Assembly: GCA_946886185.1 (NCBI GenBank)
Contig: CAMPIC010000075.1
Location: 1-9,377, forward strand
Direction of reading: 5' to 3'
Length of the DNA: 9,377 nt
Origin: an uncultured bacterium
GTDB lineage: Bacteria; Eisenbacteria; RBG-16-71-46; CAIMUX01
Both the position numbers and the translations under genes were made by a program. The notes under the pieces were generated by a model that was given only the letters and a program-made list of their open reading frames with translations, had not been told where the DNA came from and did not search any database. Positions 1 to 6,177 of the stretch are shown here, piece by piece. The stretch's first letter is position 1. Each line of letters starts with the position of its first letter.

Positions 1-1
1 G

Positions 2-1552
2 CTTTCCGACACGATTCGCGGACGCACTCTCCTCGTCGCGGTCGCGGCGAGCGGAGCCTGGCCGCTCTTTGCGGGACATGCGGAGCTCTATGCGTTCAGT
101 CTCGTCGCGGTGGCGGCATTCGTCTTTGCTGGGCTGCGCTGGATCGACGGGCGCGGACGCTTCGTATGGGTGGGGATCACATACGCGGCCTGCGGGCTCT
201 GTCACGCGCTCCTTGCGCTCGCGCTTCCCGGATTTCTCCTCCTCGCGTGGGAACAATGGCGGCGAGGCGATCGCAGGACCGCCCTGCTGGCCACCGCGGC
301 CGTGCCGCTCGTGGTGGCGGCTGCGCTGCTGCTGCTTCGCTATCCCTTCGGAGATCTCGCGCGGGAGCTGCAGCGTGCGGACGCGTTCCTGCCGCCATTG
401 GGAGAGACTCGCGGACGGACCGCCTATGGGATGTTCTCCTGGATCCATGGAGTCGAGCTGGTCAATGTCTGCCTGCTCGTGACCCCGCTCCTGATCCCGC
501 TGCTTCCGCTGGCGATCTTCCCGCGGCGCTCCTCTCGGACCAAGACTCTCGAGCTCCGCTTCCTCGCCGCGAGCGCGATCGGTCCGATCCTGTTCGTGTG
601 CGCGGCGAATCCCGCTCTCGGAATGGTCCGCGACTGGGATCTCTACGCGCCGGCTCTGTTGCTCGCCGCGTTCTGGGTCGGCGCCGCGGCCATCCCCTCG
701 CTGGAGCTGTCGATCCGACCGGTTGCCCGCTCTCGATCCCGAGAGGCGACTCTCCACGAACACCAGTCGGCTTCGACTCGCCTGGATCGGCCATCTCGCG
801 CGCTGGCTGGTCTGCTTTTCCTGACTGCCACGCTCCACGGAACCGCTTGGCTGGCGGCGAACCACCAGCAACGGTACGCGGAGTCGCGTTTGCGCCGCAT
901 CGCCGGCAATCCCGCGCTGTTCGCGCCGGTCAGTCGCGGCGAGGTGTGGCGCTACCTTGCGGCCGCCGATGCGCGCGATGGAGATGGACGGGGAGCCGCC
1001 AGCGCCTATCTCGCGGCAATCCGTGCCGATCCGCGCGAGACCATTCCCTATCGGCACCTCGCGACTCTCTCGCTGCAAGGCGCGCTCGCGCGCGGACGAC
1101 CGGCCGCGGAAGGAATCGCGGCCTACCATGAAGCGCTCGCGCTCGGTCCCTTCGGCAAGGTCGAAGCGCACTTCGGCGCGGTCTCGGCCGCAGTGCAGGC
1201 GGCTCAGGAATCGCTGGCGGTGGCGGAGGGGCAGAGGATGCTCGCCGCTGCCCCGAATTCGCCGGAGTATCAGGCGGTGTGGGGGGATCTCGCCCGCCGC
1301 GCCGGCGAAGTCGCCGAAGCGGACGGCTGGTACGACCGCGCCCTCGCCGCGGAGCCGCGCTTGGTGCGCGCCCTGATCGGGAAGGCATGTTTGGCAGGAA
1401 TGCGGGGAGAGTCCGAAACCATGCGCCAGCTCACCCAACGCGCGCTCGAGGCGTATCCATTCTCGACGCAGGCGCAACAATTCGAAGCGCTGCTCGAGAG
1501 GGGGGGAGGCGTCTCGCCGCAGCAGTGCCAGGCGATCTTCTTCTCCCGCTGA
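2..1552 (+). CDS. Polytopic membrane protein with C-terminal TPR region, 5'-truncated
   Basis: The reading frame is open from base 2, so the true start lies upstream and 516 residues are visible. The first ~285 visible residues hold about seven or eight hydrophobic segments (roughly 9-53, 56-81, 94-113, 152-173, 185-203, 213-232, 266-286). A GHAELY motif sits near the start and a NPALGMVRDWDLY stretch at about 203-215, just before a membrane segment. From about 313 to 505 the protein is soluble and Ala-rich, with repeated helix pairs of TPR type (for example AASAYLAAIRADP, AEADGWYDRALAAEP). The architecture resembles bacterial membrane glycosyltransferase-like proteins with TPR tails, in which the multi-helix part would use polyprenyl-linked sugars; that role is inferred and no catalytic residue can be assigned without the N-terminus. 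It ends with TGA two bases from the stop of the convergent glycosyltransferase gene. The membrane-plus-TPR reading is solid; the enzymatic function is not. Confidence 0.8.
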   Translation, partial: LSDTIRGRTLLVAVAASGAWPLFAGHAELYAFSLVAVAAFVFAGLRWIDGRGRFVWVGITYAACGLCHALLALALPGFLLLAWEQWRRGDRRTALLATAAVPLVVAAALLLLRYPFGDLARELQRADAFLPPLGETRGRTAYGMFSWIHGVELVNVCLLVTPLLIPLLPLAIFPRRSSRTKTLELRFLAASAIGPILFVCAANPALGMVRDWDLYAPALLLAAFWVGAAAIPSLELSIRPVARSRSREATLHEHQSASTRLDRPSRALAGLLFLTATLHGTAWLAANHQQRYAESRLRRIAGNPALFAPVSRGEVWRYLAAADARDGDGRGAASAYLAAIRADPRETIPYRHLATLSLQGALARGRPAAEGIAAYHEALALGPFGKVEAHFGAVSAAVQAAQESLAVAEGQRMLAAAPNSPEYQAVWGDLARRAGEVAEADGWYDRALAAEPRLVRALIGKACLAGMRGESETMRQLTQRALEAYPFSTQAQQFEALLERGGGVSPQQCQAIFFSR

Positions 1553-2694
1553 CTTCACCGGGAGCGGCGCACGTAGAACGTGCCGTTCACCTCCCGATAC
1601 TCGGCCACGAGGATCCGCCGGACGCGCTCGAGCCCCGGCGCGTCGATCAAGCCCTCCTCTTGCAGCAGCGACAGGTACGAGCGCAGCGCCAGGATGTGCA
1701 ACAGCGCCGGCTTCTGCGATTCGAACTGTTCCGCGAAGGGAGGCGCGTCCCCCAGATACCTGCGCAGCATCTCGGAGCGCGGAGTGCCGGTCTGCGCGAG
1801 GTAGTGGAGTTGCCACGGAATGTAGAACGGCGTGAGATCGAACGCATAGATGGGATGCGCGGGCACGTTGCAGTGCACGACGCGCCCCTCCGCCGCCTCC
1901 ACCATCCACTGGATGAACTCGAGGTTCTTGCGCAGCTGATGCTCCGGACGGCGCGTGGCCCACAGGTGCATCCCGGCCGGGATCGATCCCGCCACGAACA
2001 ACACGGTCATGAGCAGCGCGGAGACCACCCGGCCCCGGCGAATCGGCCGCCTCGCCGGCCAGGTCTCGGAGAGCAGGAACGGCGCTCCCAAGGCGATCAC
2101 GGGAGCGATGTAGTACGCGAAAACCCTCGCTTCCAGCGGATAGAGGAAGATGGCGCAACCGAGCGCCAGGAGCAGCATCCAACGAGGCGTCCAGACGTTC
2201 CCCCGCCCGACTCGGCGCGTCCCGACCGCGAGCAGCATCACGACAGCGAGCGCCGCGAGGAAGGTCGGCATCCACCAGGTCTCGAACCCTTGCGCGCTCC
2301 CGCTCCGCATGCGATTGAAAACCACCACCCAGCGATAAAACTCCGCGCCCGCCCCGCTCCAGCGCAGATAGAGACCGAGGGGCAGGATCGCGAGCGCGAT
2401 CCCCGCCGCGAAGGCTGCGCAGCCCGTGATCCATCTTCCGATCGAGCCGCGCCGGAGGAACAGCGCGAGCGGGAGCGCGATCACGAGTGGAAACAGCTTG
2501 GTCGAGAAGCAAAGAGAAACTCCGAAGAGCGCGCCGTCGGCGAAGCACCACCACGGATGGCGCCGCGTCGCGCCGCCCATATCCACCGTTCCACGTTCCG
2601 CCCGGATCGAGGCGAGCGCCGAGAGGAGCACGAACCAGGTCATCCAGATGTCGGTCCTGAAGATCGGCGTCTCCGCCGTGATGGAGGCGCCCCA

Positions 2695-2697
2695 CTA
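2695..2697 (-). other. In-frame amber codon inside the glycosyltransferase gene
   Basis: In minus-strand frame the codons read GTC TAG TGG. The flanking residues (SSSAAVIGAV before, WGASITAETPIF after) form a continuous hydrophobic helix plus loop. No complete gene with a visible end in this window terminates in TAG: the others end in TGA or, once, TAA. One base change from CAG, TGG, TAC, AAG or GAG would create it. Confidence 0.85.
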
Positions 2698-2719
2698 GAC
2701 CGCCCCGATCACCGCGGCG

Positions 2720-2825
2720 CTGCTCGAGCGCCAGGATCGCTTTTCAGATTCCGCCGCCGCTCGGGATTCGGCGCCCGAGGCTGCCCAGGATTCGACGAGC
2801 GTGGCCGGGGATGCACTGCTCGAGC
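2720..2825 (-). repeat. 96-bp in-frame insert bounded by 10-bp direct repeats
   Basis: On the + strand CTGCTCGAGC occurs at 2720-2729 and again at 2816-2825, offset by exactly 96 bp (32 codons). In the glycosyltransferase frame both copies encode SSSA (residues 116-119 and 148-151). The intervening residues (PATLVESWAASGAESRAAAE and on) are hydrophilic and Ser/Ala/Glu-rich, in a place where family members normally pass from one membrane helix to the next. Collapsing the repeats gives GATGSSSAAVIGAV, a more family-like length. This suggests insertion or slippage between short repeats; a genuine loop of this lineage is the alternative. Confidence 0.5.
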
Positions 2826-3168
2826 CGGTTGCACCCGCTGCGCAGAGTTCGATCGAGAGCCGCACCGCCGTGACGTACACGAGGAGGCTGCCCAGGAGCC
2901 CGACTCCCCGCGCGGCGTAGCAGATCGATGCGCCGACCGGCCAGGCGGCCATGATCGGAGCGAAGAGGAACCAGAGCGTGGGGGTGTGATTCTGCCAGAA
3001 GTCGCGATACGGAATCCGACCCTCGAGCAGGAGGTAGGTGGCGTGCAGGTGCTCCAACTCGTCGGGGTTCATCGGCTGGGTGAACGTCCAGTAGCAGACG
3101 GCCGTGAACGAGAGGATCCCCAGGACTCCGAAGACGGCCGCCGCCCCGGAGCGCCATCCGGTCATCAT

Positions 3169-3446
3169 CGTTTCATCCGATCGACATCACTCCGGGCCAC
3201 CTGTCACGCGCACCGCGCTTCCCGCGTGGTCGGGAGCGCGGATCTACATTCGGGTCGGAAGAGTACTCCGCGCCGAACGGTTTCGCATCAGGCCGTCATT
3301 GCGGCCGGAGCTCGCTCCATCAGCACACGGGCTTCGCGCCGTGTGCTCGGCCTTCGCACCGGGCGGTCCAAGCTCGTACCATTGCTTCCTTCGGCACGGA
3401 ACTTCCTTGCATACGGACAGGGGTCGTCAGAGAGGGAGGTTCAGCC
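3169..3446. promoter_or_regulatory. Divergent intergenic region, no gene seen
   Basis: This 278-bp stretch separates the start codons of the minus-strand glycosyltransferase and the + strand metallothionein-like gene, so it must hold promoters for one or both. I see no convincing sigma-70 box pair. GGAACTT at 3398-3404 matches the -35 consensus of sigma-E-type ECF promoters, but the nearest GTC/CGTC -10-like sequence (3423-3428) lies several bases too far away. A perfect 9-bp inverted repeat occurs at 3322-3347. Open frames crossing this region have no recognisable protein character. Confidence 0.4.
3322..3347. repeat. Perfect 9-bp inverted repeat in the divergent promoter region
   Basis: AGCACACGG at 3322-3330 is mirrored by CCGTGTGCT at 3339-3347, with 8 bases between. 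There is no T-run on either side, so it is not an intrinsic terminator. Its position between divergent genes, about 100 bp before the metallothionein-like start, would suit a dimeric regulator's operator or a leader hairpin. No regulator can be named. Confidence 0.4.
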
Positions 3447-3668
3447 ATGGCAATCTGTCACACCTGCGGAAACGACTACGATCGCACCTTCCAGGTCGAA
3501 GCCGCCGACGGGAATTCGTATCGGTTCGATTCACTCGAGTGCGCGATCCAGGTGCTCGCGCCTCAGTGCGCTCACTGCGGTTGCCGCGTCATCGGGCATG
3601 GGGTCGACGACGCTCGCGGCGTCGTATATTGCTGCACGCATTGCGCGGAGCATGCGTCCGATTCTTGA
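3447..3668 (+). CDS. Cys-rich metallothionein-like small zinc-binding protein
   Basis: A 73-residue protein with nine cysteines (4, 7, 32, 41, 44, 46, 62, 63, 66) and five histidines. Cysteines fall in paired knuckles: CHTC at 4-7, a lone C32 in the FDSLECAI stretch, CAHCGC at 41-46, and CCTHC at 62-66. The layout (CxxCGNDYD, then FDSxECAIxxLAPxCAHCGCRVIGHGV, then CCxHCA) matches small bacterial proteins often annotated as prokaryotic metallothionein or hypothetical. It should bind Zn or a similar metal; a role in metal buffering or stress is inferred. A strong Shine-Dalgarno GGGAGGT (3434-3440) lies 6 bases before the ATG, so the start is secure. Its TGA overlaps the TTG start of the YihY/BrkB gene, giving a two-gene unit. 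Confidence 0.88.
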   Translation: MAICHTCGNDYDRTFQVEAADGNSYRFDSLECAIQVLAPQCAHCGCRVIGHGVDDARGVVYCCTHCAEHASDS

Positions 3669-4585
3669 GACTTTCGTCGCGGCAGTGGAAGAGTCTCCCT
3701 CGCGCGATCTGGGCGGCGATCAAGGGATTCATCGAGGACGGCTGCACCGCCATGGCGGCCGGTTTGGCGTTCTACACCCTGTTCGCGATCCCGCCTTTGC
3801 TCGCTCTTCTGACGTTCGCGGCGGCCTCCGCCATTCCGCCGGATACGGTGCGCGAGACTCTTTCGGAGCAGATCCAAAATGTGGCCGGACCGGGAGGAGC
3901 GGCGCAGATCATCGACCTCGTCGAGGAATCGCGCCGGCCTGACGTGAGCCAACCGGCCGCCTGGATCGGGTTGCTCACGCTCCTGTTCTCCGCCACCGGC
4001 GTACTCGTGCAGCTGCAGAGCGCGCTCAACGCGGCCTGGCACGTGACCCCGGATCCGCAACGGAGCAAGGTCCGGACGTTTCTGCTCAAGCGCCTGGTGT
4101 CGTTGGCCCTCCTCGCGGGATTCGGCTTCATGCTTCTGGTCTCGTTGGCCGTGAGCACCGTCCTGGCGGGGTTCGGGGACATCGTGGAGCAATCGGTTCC
4201 GAACTGGATCTCCAAATGGGTGCTGCAGCTGGCCGACTTCCTGCTTTCGCTCGCGGTGATTTCCTTCCTCTTCACCGTGATCTTCCAGTACGTCCCGGAT
4301 GCCAAGGTGCGATGGCGGGACGCGCTCGTAGGCGGATGGTTCACGGGGCTTTTCTTCACGATCGGAAAGGTCCTGATCGGCTACTACATCGGCCGCAGCG
4401 ACCCCGGGAGCGTCTTCGGGGCCGCCGGTTCGCTCGCGGTGGCGCTCCTGTGGATCTACTTCAGCACCGCGATTCTCCTGTTCGGCGCGGAATTCACCCA
4501 GTCATGGGCGAGCGAGCGCGGCCAGCCGATCATCCCGAGCGAAGGCGCGGTCGGAGTGCGGCGCACCATCGAGCGCACCGCCTGA
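3665..4585 (+). CDS. YihY/BrkB family inner-membrane protein
   Basis: The protein has 306 residues from a TTG start. It opens with a short cytoplasmic stretch, then FIEDGCTAMAAGLAFYTLFAIPPLL (about 22-46), the signature start of the YihY/BrkB family. About six membrane segments follow, with family-like motifs ALNAAWHV, FQYVPDAKVRWRDALVGG, GYYIGRSDPGSVFGAAGSLAVALLW and ILLFGAEFTQSWA near the end. Length and layout fit the family (about 290-320 aa). Members were once called ribonuclease BN in error; the biochemical role is still unclear, with proposals around transport or envelope integrity. The TTG at 3665 is chosen because its TTGA overlaps the upstream stop and it leaves the usual N-terminal length; GGAG at 3647-3650 is a rather distant Shine-Dalgarno. 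The longer frame from 3104 would swallow the metallothionein-like gene and has no family character. Confidence 0.9.
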   Translation: MRLSSRQWKSLPRAIWAAIKGFIEDGCTAMAAGLAFYTLFAIPPLLALLTFAAASAIPPDTVRETLSEQIQNVAGPGGAAQIIDLVEESRRPDVSQPAAWIGLLTLLFSATGVLVQLQSALNAAWHVTPDPQRSKVRTFLLKRLVSLALLAGFGFMLLVSLAVSTVLAGFGDIVEQSVPNWISKWVLQLADFLLSLAVISFLFTVIFQYVPDAKVRWRDALVGGWFTGLFFTIGKVLIGYYIGRSDPGSVFGAAGSLAVALLWIYFSTAILLFGAEFTQSWASERGQPIIPSEGAVGVRRTIERTA

Positions 4586-4601
4586 TCGATTGCGCAATCG
4601 A
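4586..4601. terminator. 16-bp perfect palindrome between convergent genes
   Basis: TCGATTGCGCAATCGA begins directly after the YihY/BrkB stop and ends 7 bases before the stop of the convergent DUF1328 gene. As RNA it could form a 6-bp stem with a GCGC loop on either strand. There is no T-run, so it is at best a weak bidirectional terminator or 3'-end stabiliser. It may also be a protein-binding palindrome. Confidence 0.4.
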
Positions 4602-4608
4602 GGCGGAC

Positions 4609-4848
4609 TTACATCCGCCGCCGGCGCTCGCGAGGAGGGAGATCCTTCCGCTCCGATTTGAACGGAAACTTGAGCTCGGTCTTGTCCACCGAACCGCTCA
4701 AATGGAGCAGCAGGGAAACGAGGAATACGCCGAGGAAGACGAAAAAGAGCAATCGACTCATTCCGGTCGAGACGGCGTCGGTGACTCCCATCGCGAAGAC
4801 TCCCGCGATCACCGTGATCACCAAGGCTGCCAGTGAGATCTGGATCAC
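4609..4848 (-). CDS. Small DUF1328-like two-helix membrane protein
   Basis: The protein has 79 residues from a GTG at 4848-4846. The start is set by an ideal Shine-Dalgarno (GGAGG, complement of 4855-4859) 6 bases upstream. Residues 3-23 form one membrane helix (ISLAALVITVIAGVFAMG) and 31-51 a second (SRLLFFVFLGVFLVSLLL), joined by VTDAVSTGM. This matches the DUF1328/UPF0391 family (E. coli YtjA, about 53 aa), whose second helix reads similarly (AKIxFFxFLxLFxVSL). It differs in a 28-residue charged tail ending RERRRRM, likely cytoplasmic. Family function is unknown, with frequent association with stress genes. The open frame continues upstream to 5259, but that part has no membrane or domain character and no family counterpart. 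It is convergent with the YihY/BrkB gene. Confidence 0.75.
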   Translation of the reverse strand: MIQISLAALVITVIAGVFAMGVTDAVSTGMSRLLFFVFLGVFLVSLLLHLSGSVDKTELKFPFKSERKDLPPRERRRRM

Positions 4849-4881
4849 GAGCGTCCTCCGGAAAGTGCGCTGCCAATCGAG

Positions 4882-4988
4882 AAAAAAGGTGGTTGCGAGA
4901 GAACGCTGCCCGAGCTGAGTTTCAGCCGCTCGCAGCGTTCGTTTCCTCGATGCTCGAGGAGGGGCAATCCGGGTGCCATCGCGCAACC
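4882..4988 (-). promoter_or_regulatory. Candidate structured RNA leader upstream of the DUF1328 gene
   Basis: On the minus strand, three nested or adjacent perfect stems occur. A closing stem pairs 4982-4988 with 4891-4897 (GGTTGCG/CGCAACC, 7 bp). Inside it, hairpin A is 4944-4960 (7 bp, 3-nt loop). Hairpin B is 4901-4940 (9-bp outer stem GAACGCTGC/GCAGCGTTC and a 5-bp inner stem GCTGA/TCAGC with a 3-nt loop). A weak 4-bp stem lies at 4963-4977. Three bases after the closing stem comes TTTTTT (4887-4882), and the DUF1328 start codon is 33 nt further on. The shape is a multi-branch junction followed by a T-run, compatible with an attenuator or small RNA. An alternative pairing of 4985-4989 with 5001-5005 would compete with the closing stem. 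No known riboswitch class is recognised, and pairing has been judged by eye only. Confidence 0.4.
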
Positions 4989-5288
4989 GCCCCGGCGCGA
5001 CGGTTCCTTCGTCATGGATGGCGTCTCGCCGAGCACTCGGTACAATCGGACTGTAGGGATTACAGCGAATCTGGCCGCCCACGATGCACCCGGCAGCGGC
5101 CTTCCTCGACAAAGCACACGAAAAGAGACAAAGCAAAAAAGGAGGAGGTCCCGGTACCGACAGCTCGTTCACAGTAGCGATGAAGCCACCGTGAACGTGC
5201 CGGCAGTCCGAGACCATCCTCATCATCAGGCCTGAATCGAAGGTCGCCCCGCTTGCCAACCCGCGTTCAGGCCATTCTCTACGGGTCC
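4989..5288. other. Gene-free region with short repeats
   Basis: No open frame here has recognisable protein character on either strand. It contains a 9-bp direct repeat GACAAAGCA at 5108-5116 and 5127-5135 (19-bp period) in an A/G-rich tract (5109-5148). It also has a 7-bp inverted repeat CGTTCAC/GTGAACG at 5166-5172 and 5191-5197 and an 8-bp inverted repeat GGCCTGAA/TTCAGGCC at 5229-5236 and 5266-5273. TGTAAT on the minus strand (5064-5059) resembles a -10 box but has no matching -35. It probably carries the promoter and long leader of the DUF1328 gene. Confidence 0.35.
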
Positions 5289-5360
5289 TCAGTCAAAGCG
5301 CGGCAAGATCCGTTCCAGCTTCGCGATCGATTCTCTCTCGGCGTCCCTCTTCGCGATCAT
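5289..5360 (-). CDS. Possible 23-aa miniprotein directly after the PRC-barrel gene
   Basis: An ATG begins one base after the TGA of the PRC-barrel gene (TGA-A-ATG), with GAGG 7 bases upstream, and runs 23 codons to TGA. The peptide contains MIAKRDAERE followed by SIAKLERILPRF: charged, helix-prone, with IAK twice in register. Close spacing suggests translational coupling if it is real. At this length an open frame is expected by chance and I know no family for it. The repeated CTTCGCGATC sequence around it (5319, 5349, 5397) may be the underlying reason for the resemblance. Confidence 0.2.
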   Translation of the reverse strand: MIAKRDAERESIAKLERILPRFD

Positions 5361-5361
5361 T

Positions 5362-6039
5362 TCAGTCCTCGCGATACTCTTCCGCTGCTTTGACGCCTTC
5401 GCGATCGAGATCGATCTCCACGTGCGACGACGCCCAGTCGATCTTGCGGATGCGTGAAGGCGGCAGAACCACTTTCTTTCCCGAAAGCCAGTTCTTGGTG
5501 TCGATCACCAGTCCGGAGACCATCCAGGAATCGGTGTCGATGAGGAACTGGTCGACGTGCCCGAGGTCCCCGTCGACCGCGGCGATGCGGTATCCCGTCA
5601 CCTCCTCGACGCTGCGCAACGCGCGCTCCGTCTCGGTCTCCACCGTCACCACGTGCTGCGGCGGCGCCGCTCTACCCGCAAGCATCGGATCGAGGAGCGG
5701 GGCGCCCGGGATCGGAGGCACCCAATAGGCGGGCCAGGAATAATGCAGCGCGAGCCGCTCCTCCATCTCGCGGGACACCGGCTTGTCCCAGGTGATCGGC
5801 GGACTGTCCTCCACCTGCGCTTTGGTGAGGAGGACGCTCAGATGCTGATCCTCGGTGAGACTTCCCACCGAGGTCGGAGAGATCAGGACCTGGCGCCCCG
5901 GCAGCCACCGGCCGGTGTCGACGACGAGATAGCGCACGTTCCACGTTCGCTGGTCGAAATAGACATCCTTGACCTTGCCCATCTCGCCGTCGCGGGCCTC
6001 GACACGACTCCCGATCAGCCTCTTCGATGGTTCCAGCAT
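5362..6039 (-). CDS. Tandem PRC-barrel domain protein
   Basis: The protein has 225 residues from the ATG at 6039, chosen over an ATG 27 bases upstream because AGGAG lies 8 bases before it. Two PRC-barrel units are visible. The first (about 6-72) has DGEMGKVKDVYFD and VVDTGRWLPGRQVLISP; the second (about 142-212) has DGDLGHVDQFLID and VIDTKNWLSGKKVVLPP. The linker is rich in Pro and aromatics (HYSWPAYWVPPIPGAP, about 99-114). There is no signal peptide, so it is cytoplasmic. PRC-barrels are small beta-barrels known from photosynthetic reaction centre H subunits and RimM and serve as protein or RNA binding modules; in heterotrophs, double-barrel proteins like this are widespread and of unknown role, often near stress genes. 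It follows the histidine kinase gene by 138 nt, so it may have its own promoter. Confidence 0.9.
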   Translation of the reverse strand: MLEPSKRLIGSRVEARDGEMGKVKDVYFDQRTWNVRYLVVDTGRWLPGRQVLISPTSVGSLTEDQHLSVLLTKAQVEDSPPITWDKPVSREMEERLALHYSWPAYWVPPIPGAPLLDPMLAGRAAPPQHVVTVETETERALRSVEEVTGYRIAAVDGDLGHVDQFLIDTDSWMVSGLVIDTKNWLSGKKVVLPPSRIRKIDWASSHVEIDLDREGVKAAEEYRED

Positions 6040-6056
6040 GGGAATCACTCCTTCCC
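6040..6056 (-). promoter_or_regulatory. Small hairpin presenting the PRC-barrel Shine-Dalgarno in its loop
   Basis: On the minus strand GGGAA-GGAGTGA-TTCCC directly precedes the ATG: a 5-bp inverted repeat whose 7-nt loop holds the Shine-Dalgarno GGAG. Such a fold could tune translation initiation, but a 5-bp stem is weak and may be chance. Confidence 0.3.
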
Positions 6057-6177
6057 TCGCGCACATTCGATGGCGCGCAATTCGACGCCCTTCCCGGATC
6101 GACGCCGAAAGTTGCGGACCATTCTGCCGCGTGCGATGCGGCGGCGCGGGGGCGTGGCAGTGCAGTTCGAAGGCTCG

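Larger units (their letters stand above)
1555..3168 (-). pseudogene. GT39/ArnT-like membrane glycosyltransferase gene interrupted by an in-frame TAG
   Basis: Two open segments in the same frame (3168-2698 and 2694-1558) read as one protein of about 537 positions, separated only by a TAG at position 158. Residues 33-63 carry the acidic loop typical of PMT/ArnT-type (GT39, GT-C fold) enzymes: NPDELEHLHATYLLLEG, then PYRDFWQNHTP, with D36/E37 as the likely catalytic or metal-binding acids. Many hydrophobic segments follow, and a mostly soluble C-terminal part ends in NGTFYVRRSR. After the stop the text continues as WGASITAETPIFRTDIW, matching the family's second periplasmic loop, so the stop cuts one gene and does not separate two. 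Such enzymes move sugars from polyprenyl phosphate to lipid or protein acceptors in the inner membrane. The ATG at 3168 is the first start after an in-frame TGA; its Shine-Dalgarno sequence is weak. The TAG may be a real nonsense mutation, a sequencing error or a recoded codon. A separate start at 2643 would give an ORF lacking the catalytic loop. Confidence 0.8.

Noticed and set aside
462..794. Antisense frames over the first membrane-TPR gene (also 930-1388)
   Set aside because: Arg/Ala/Pro-rich translations without motifs, opposite a frame with clear membrane helices and TPRs.
1555..2643. Treating the downstream half of the glycosyltransferase as an independent 362-aa gene
   Set aside because: Its first residues sit inside a conserved loop and membrane helix of the family, the catalytic acidic loop would be missing, and the upstream half continues in the same frame.
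3104..3664. N-terminal extension of the YihY/BrkB frame to 493 aa
   Set aside because: It would overlap the metallothionein-like gene and the divergent intergenic region, and YihY/BrkB proteins do not have such an extension.
1279..3942. 887-aa + strand open frame
   Set aside because: It runs antisense to the glycosyltransferase gene and across the intergenic region and two other genes. Its protein is Arg/Pro/Glu-rich without domains; it is a product of GC-biased third positions on the other strand.
5041..5069. TACAAT (+) and TGTAAT (-) as -10 promoter boxes
   Set aside because: Each matches the -10 consensus at five of six positions, but no acceptable -35 lies 16-18 bases upstream on either strand.
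5014..5235. 73-aa + strand frame near an A-rich Shine-Dalgarno-like tract
   Set aside because: GGAGGAGG at 5141-5148 is not followed by a matching start for a plausible frame, and the peptide has no family character.
4849..5259. Upstream extension of the DUF1328 frame to 216 aa
   Set aside because: The extension has no membrane or domain character, the family is about 55-80 aa, and an ideal Shine-Dalgarno precedes the GTG at 4848.
6067..6177. Terminator for the kinase gene at GCCGC...GCGGC (about 6128-6142)
   Set aside because: The stem is only 5 bp and no T-run follows on the minus strand.
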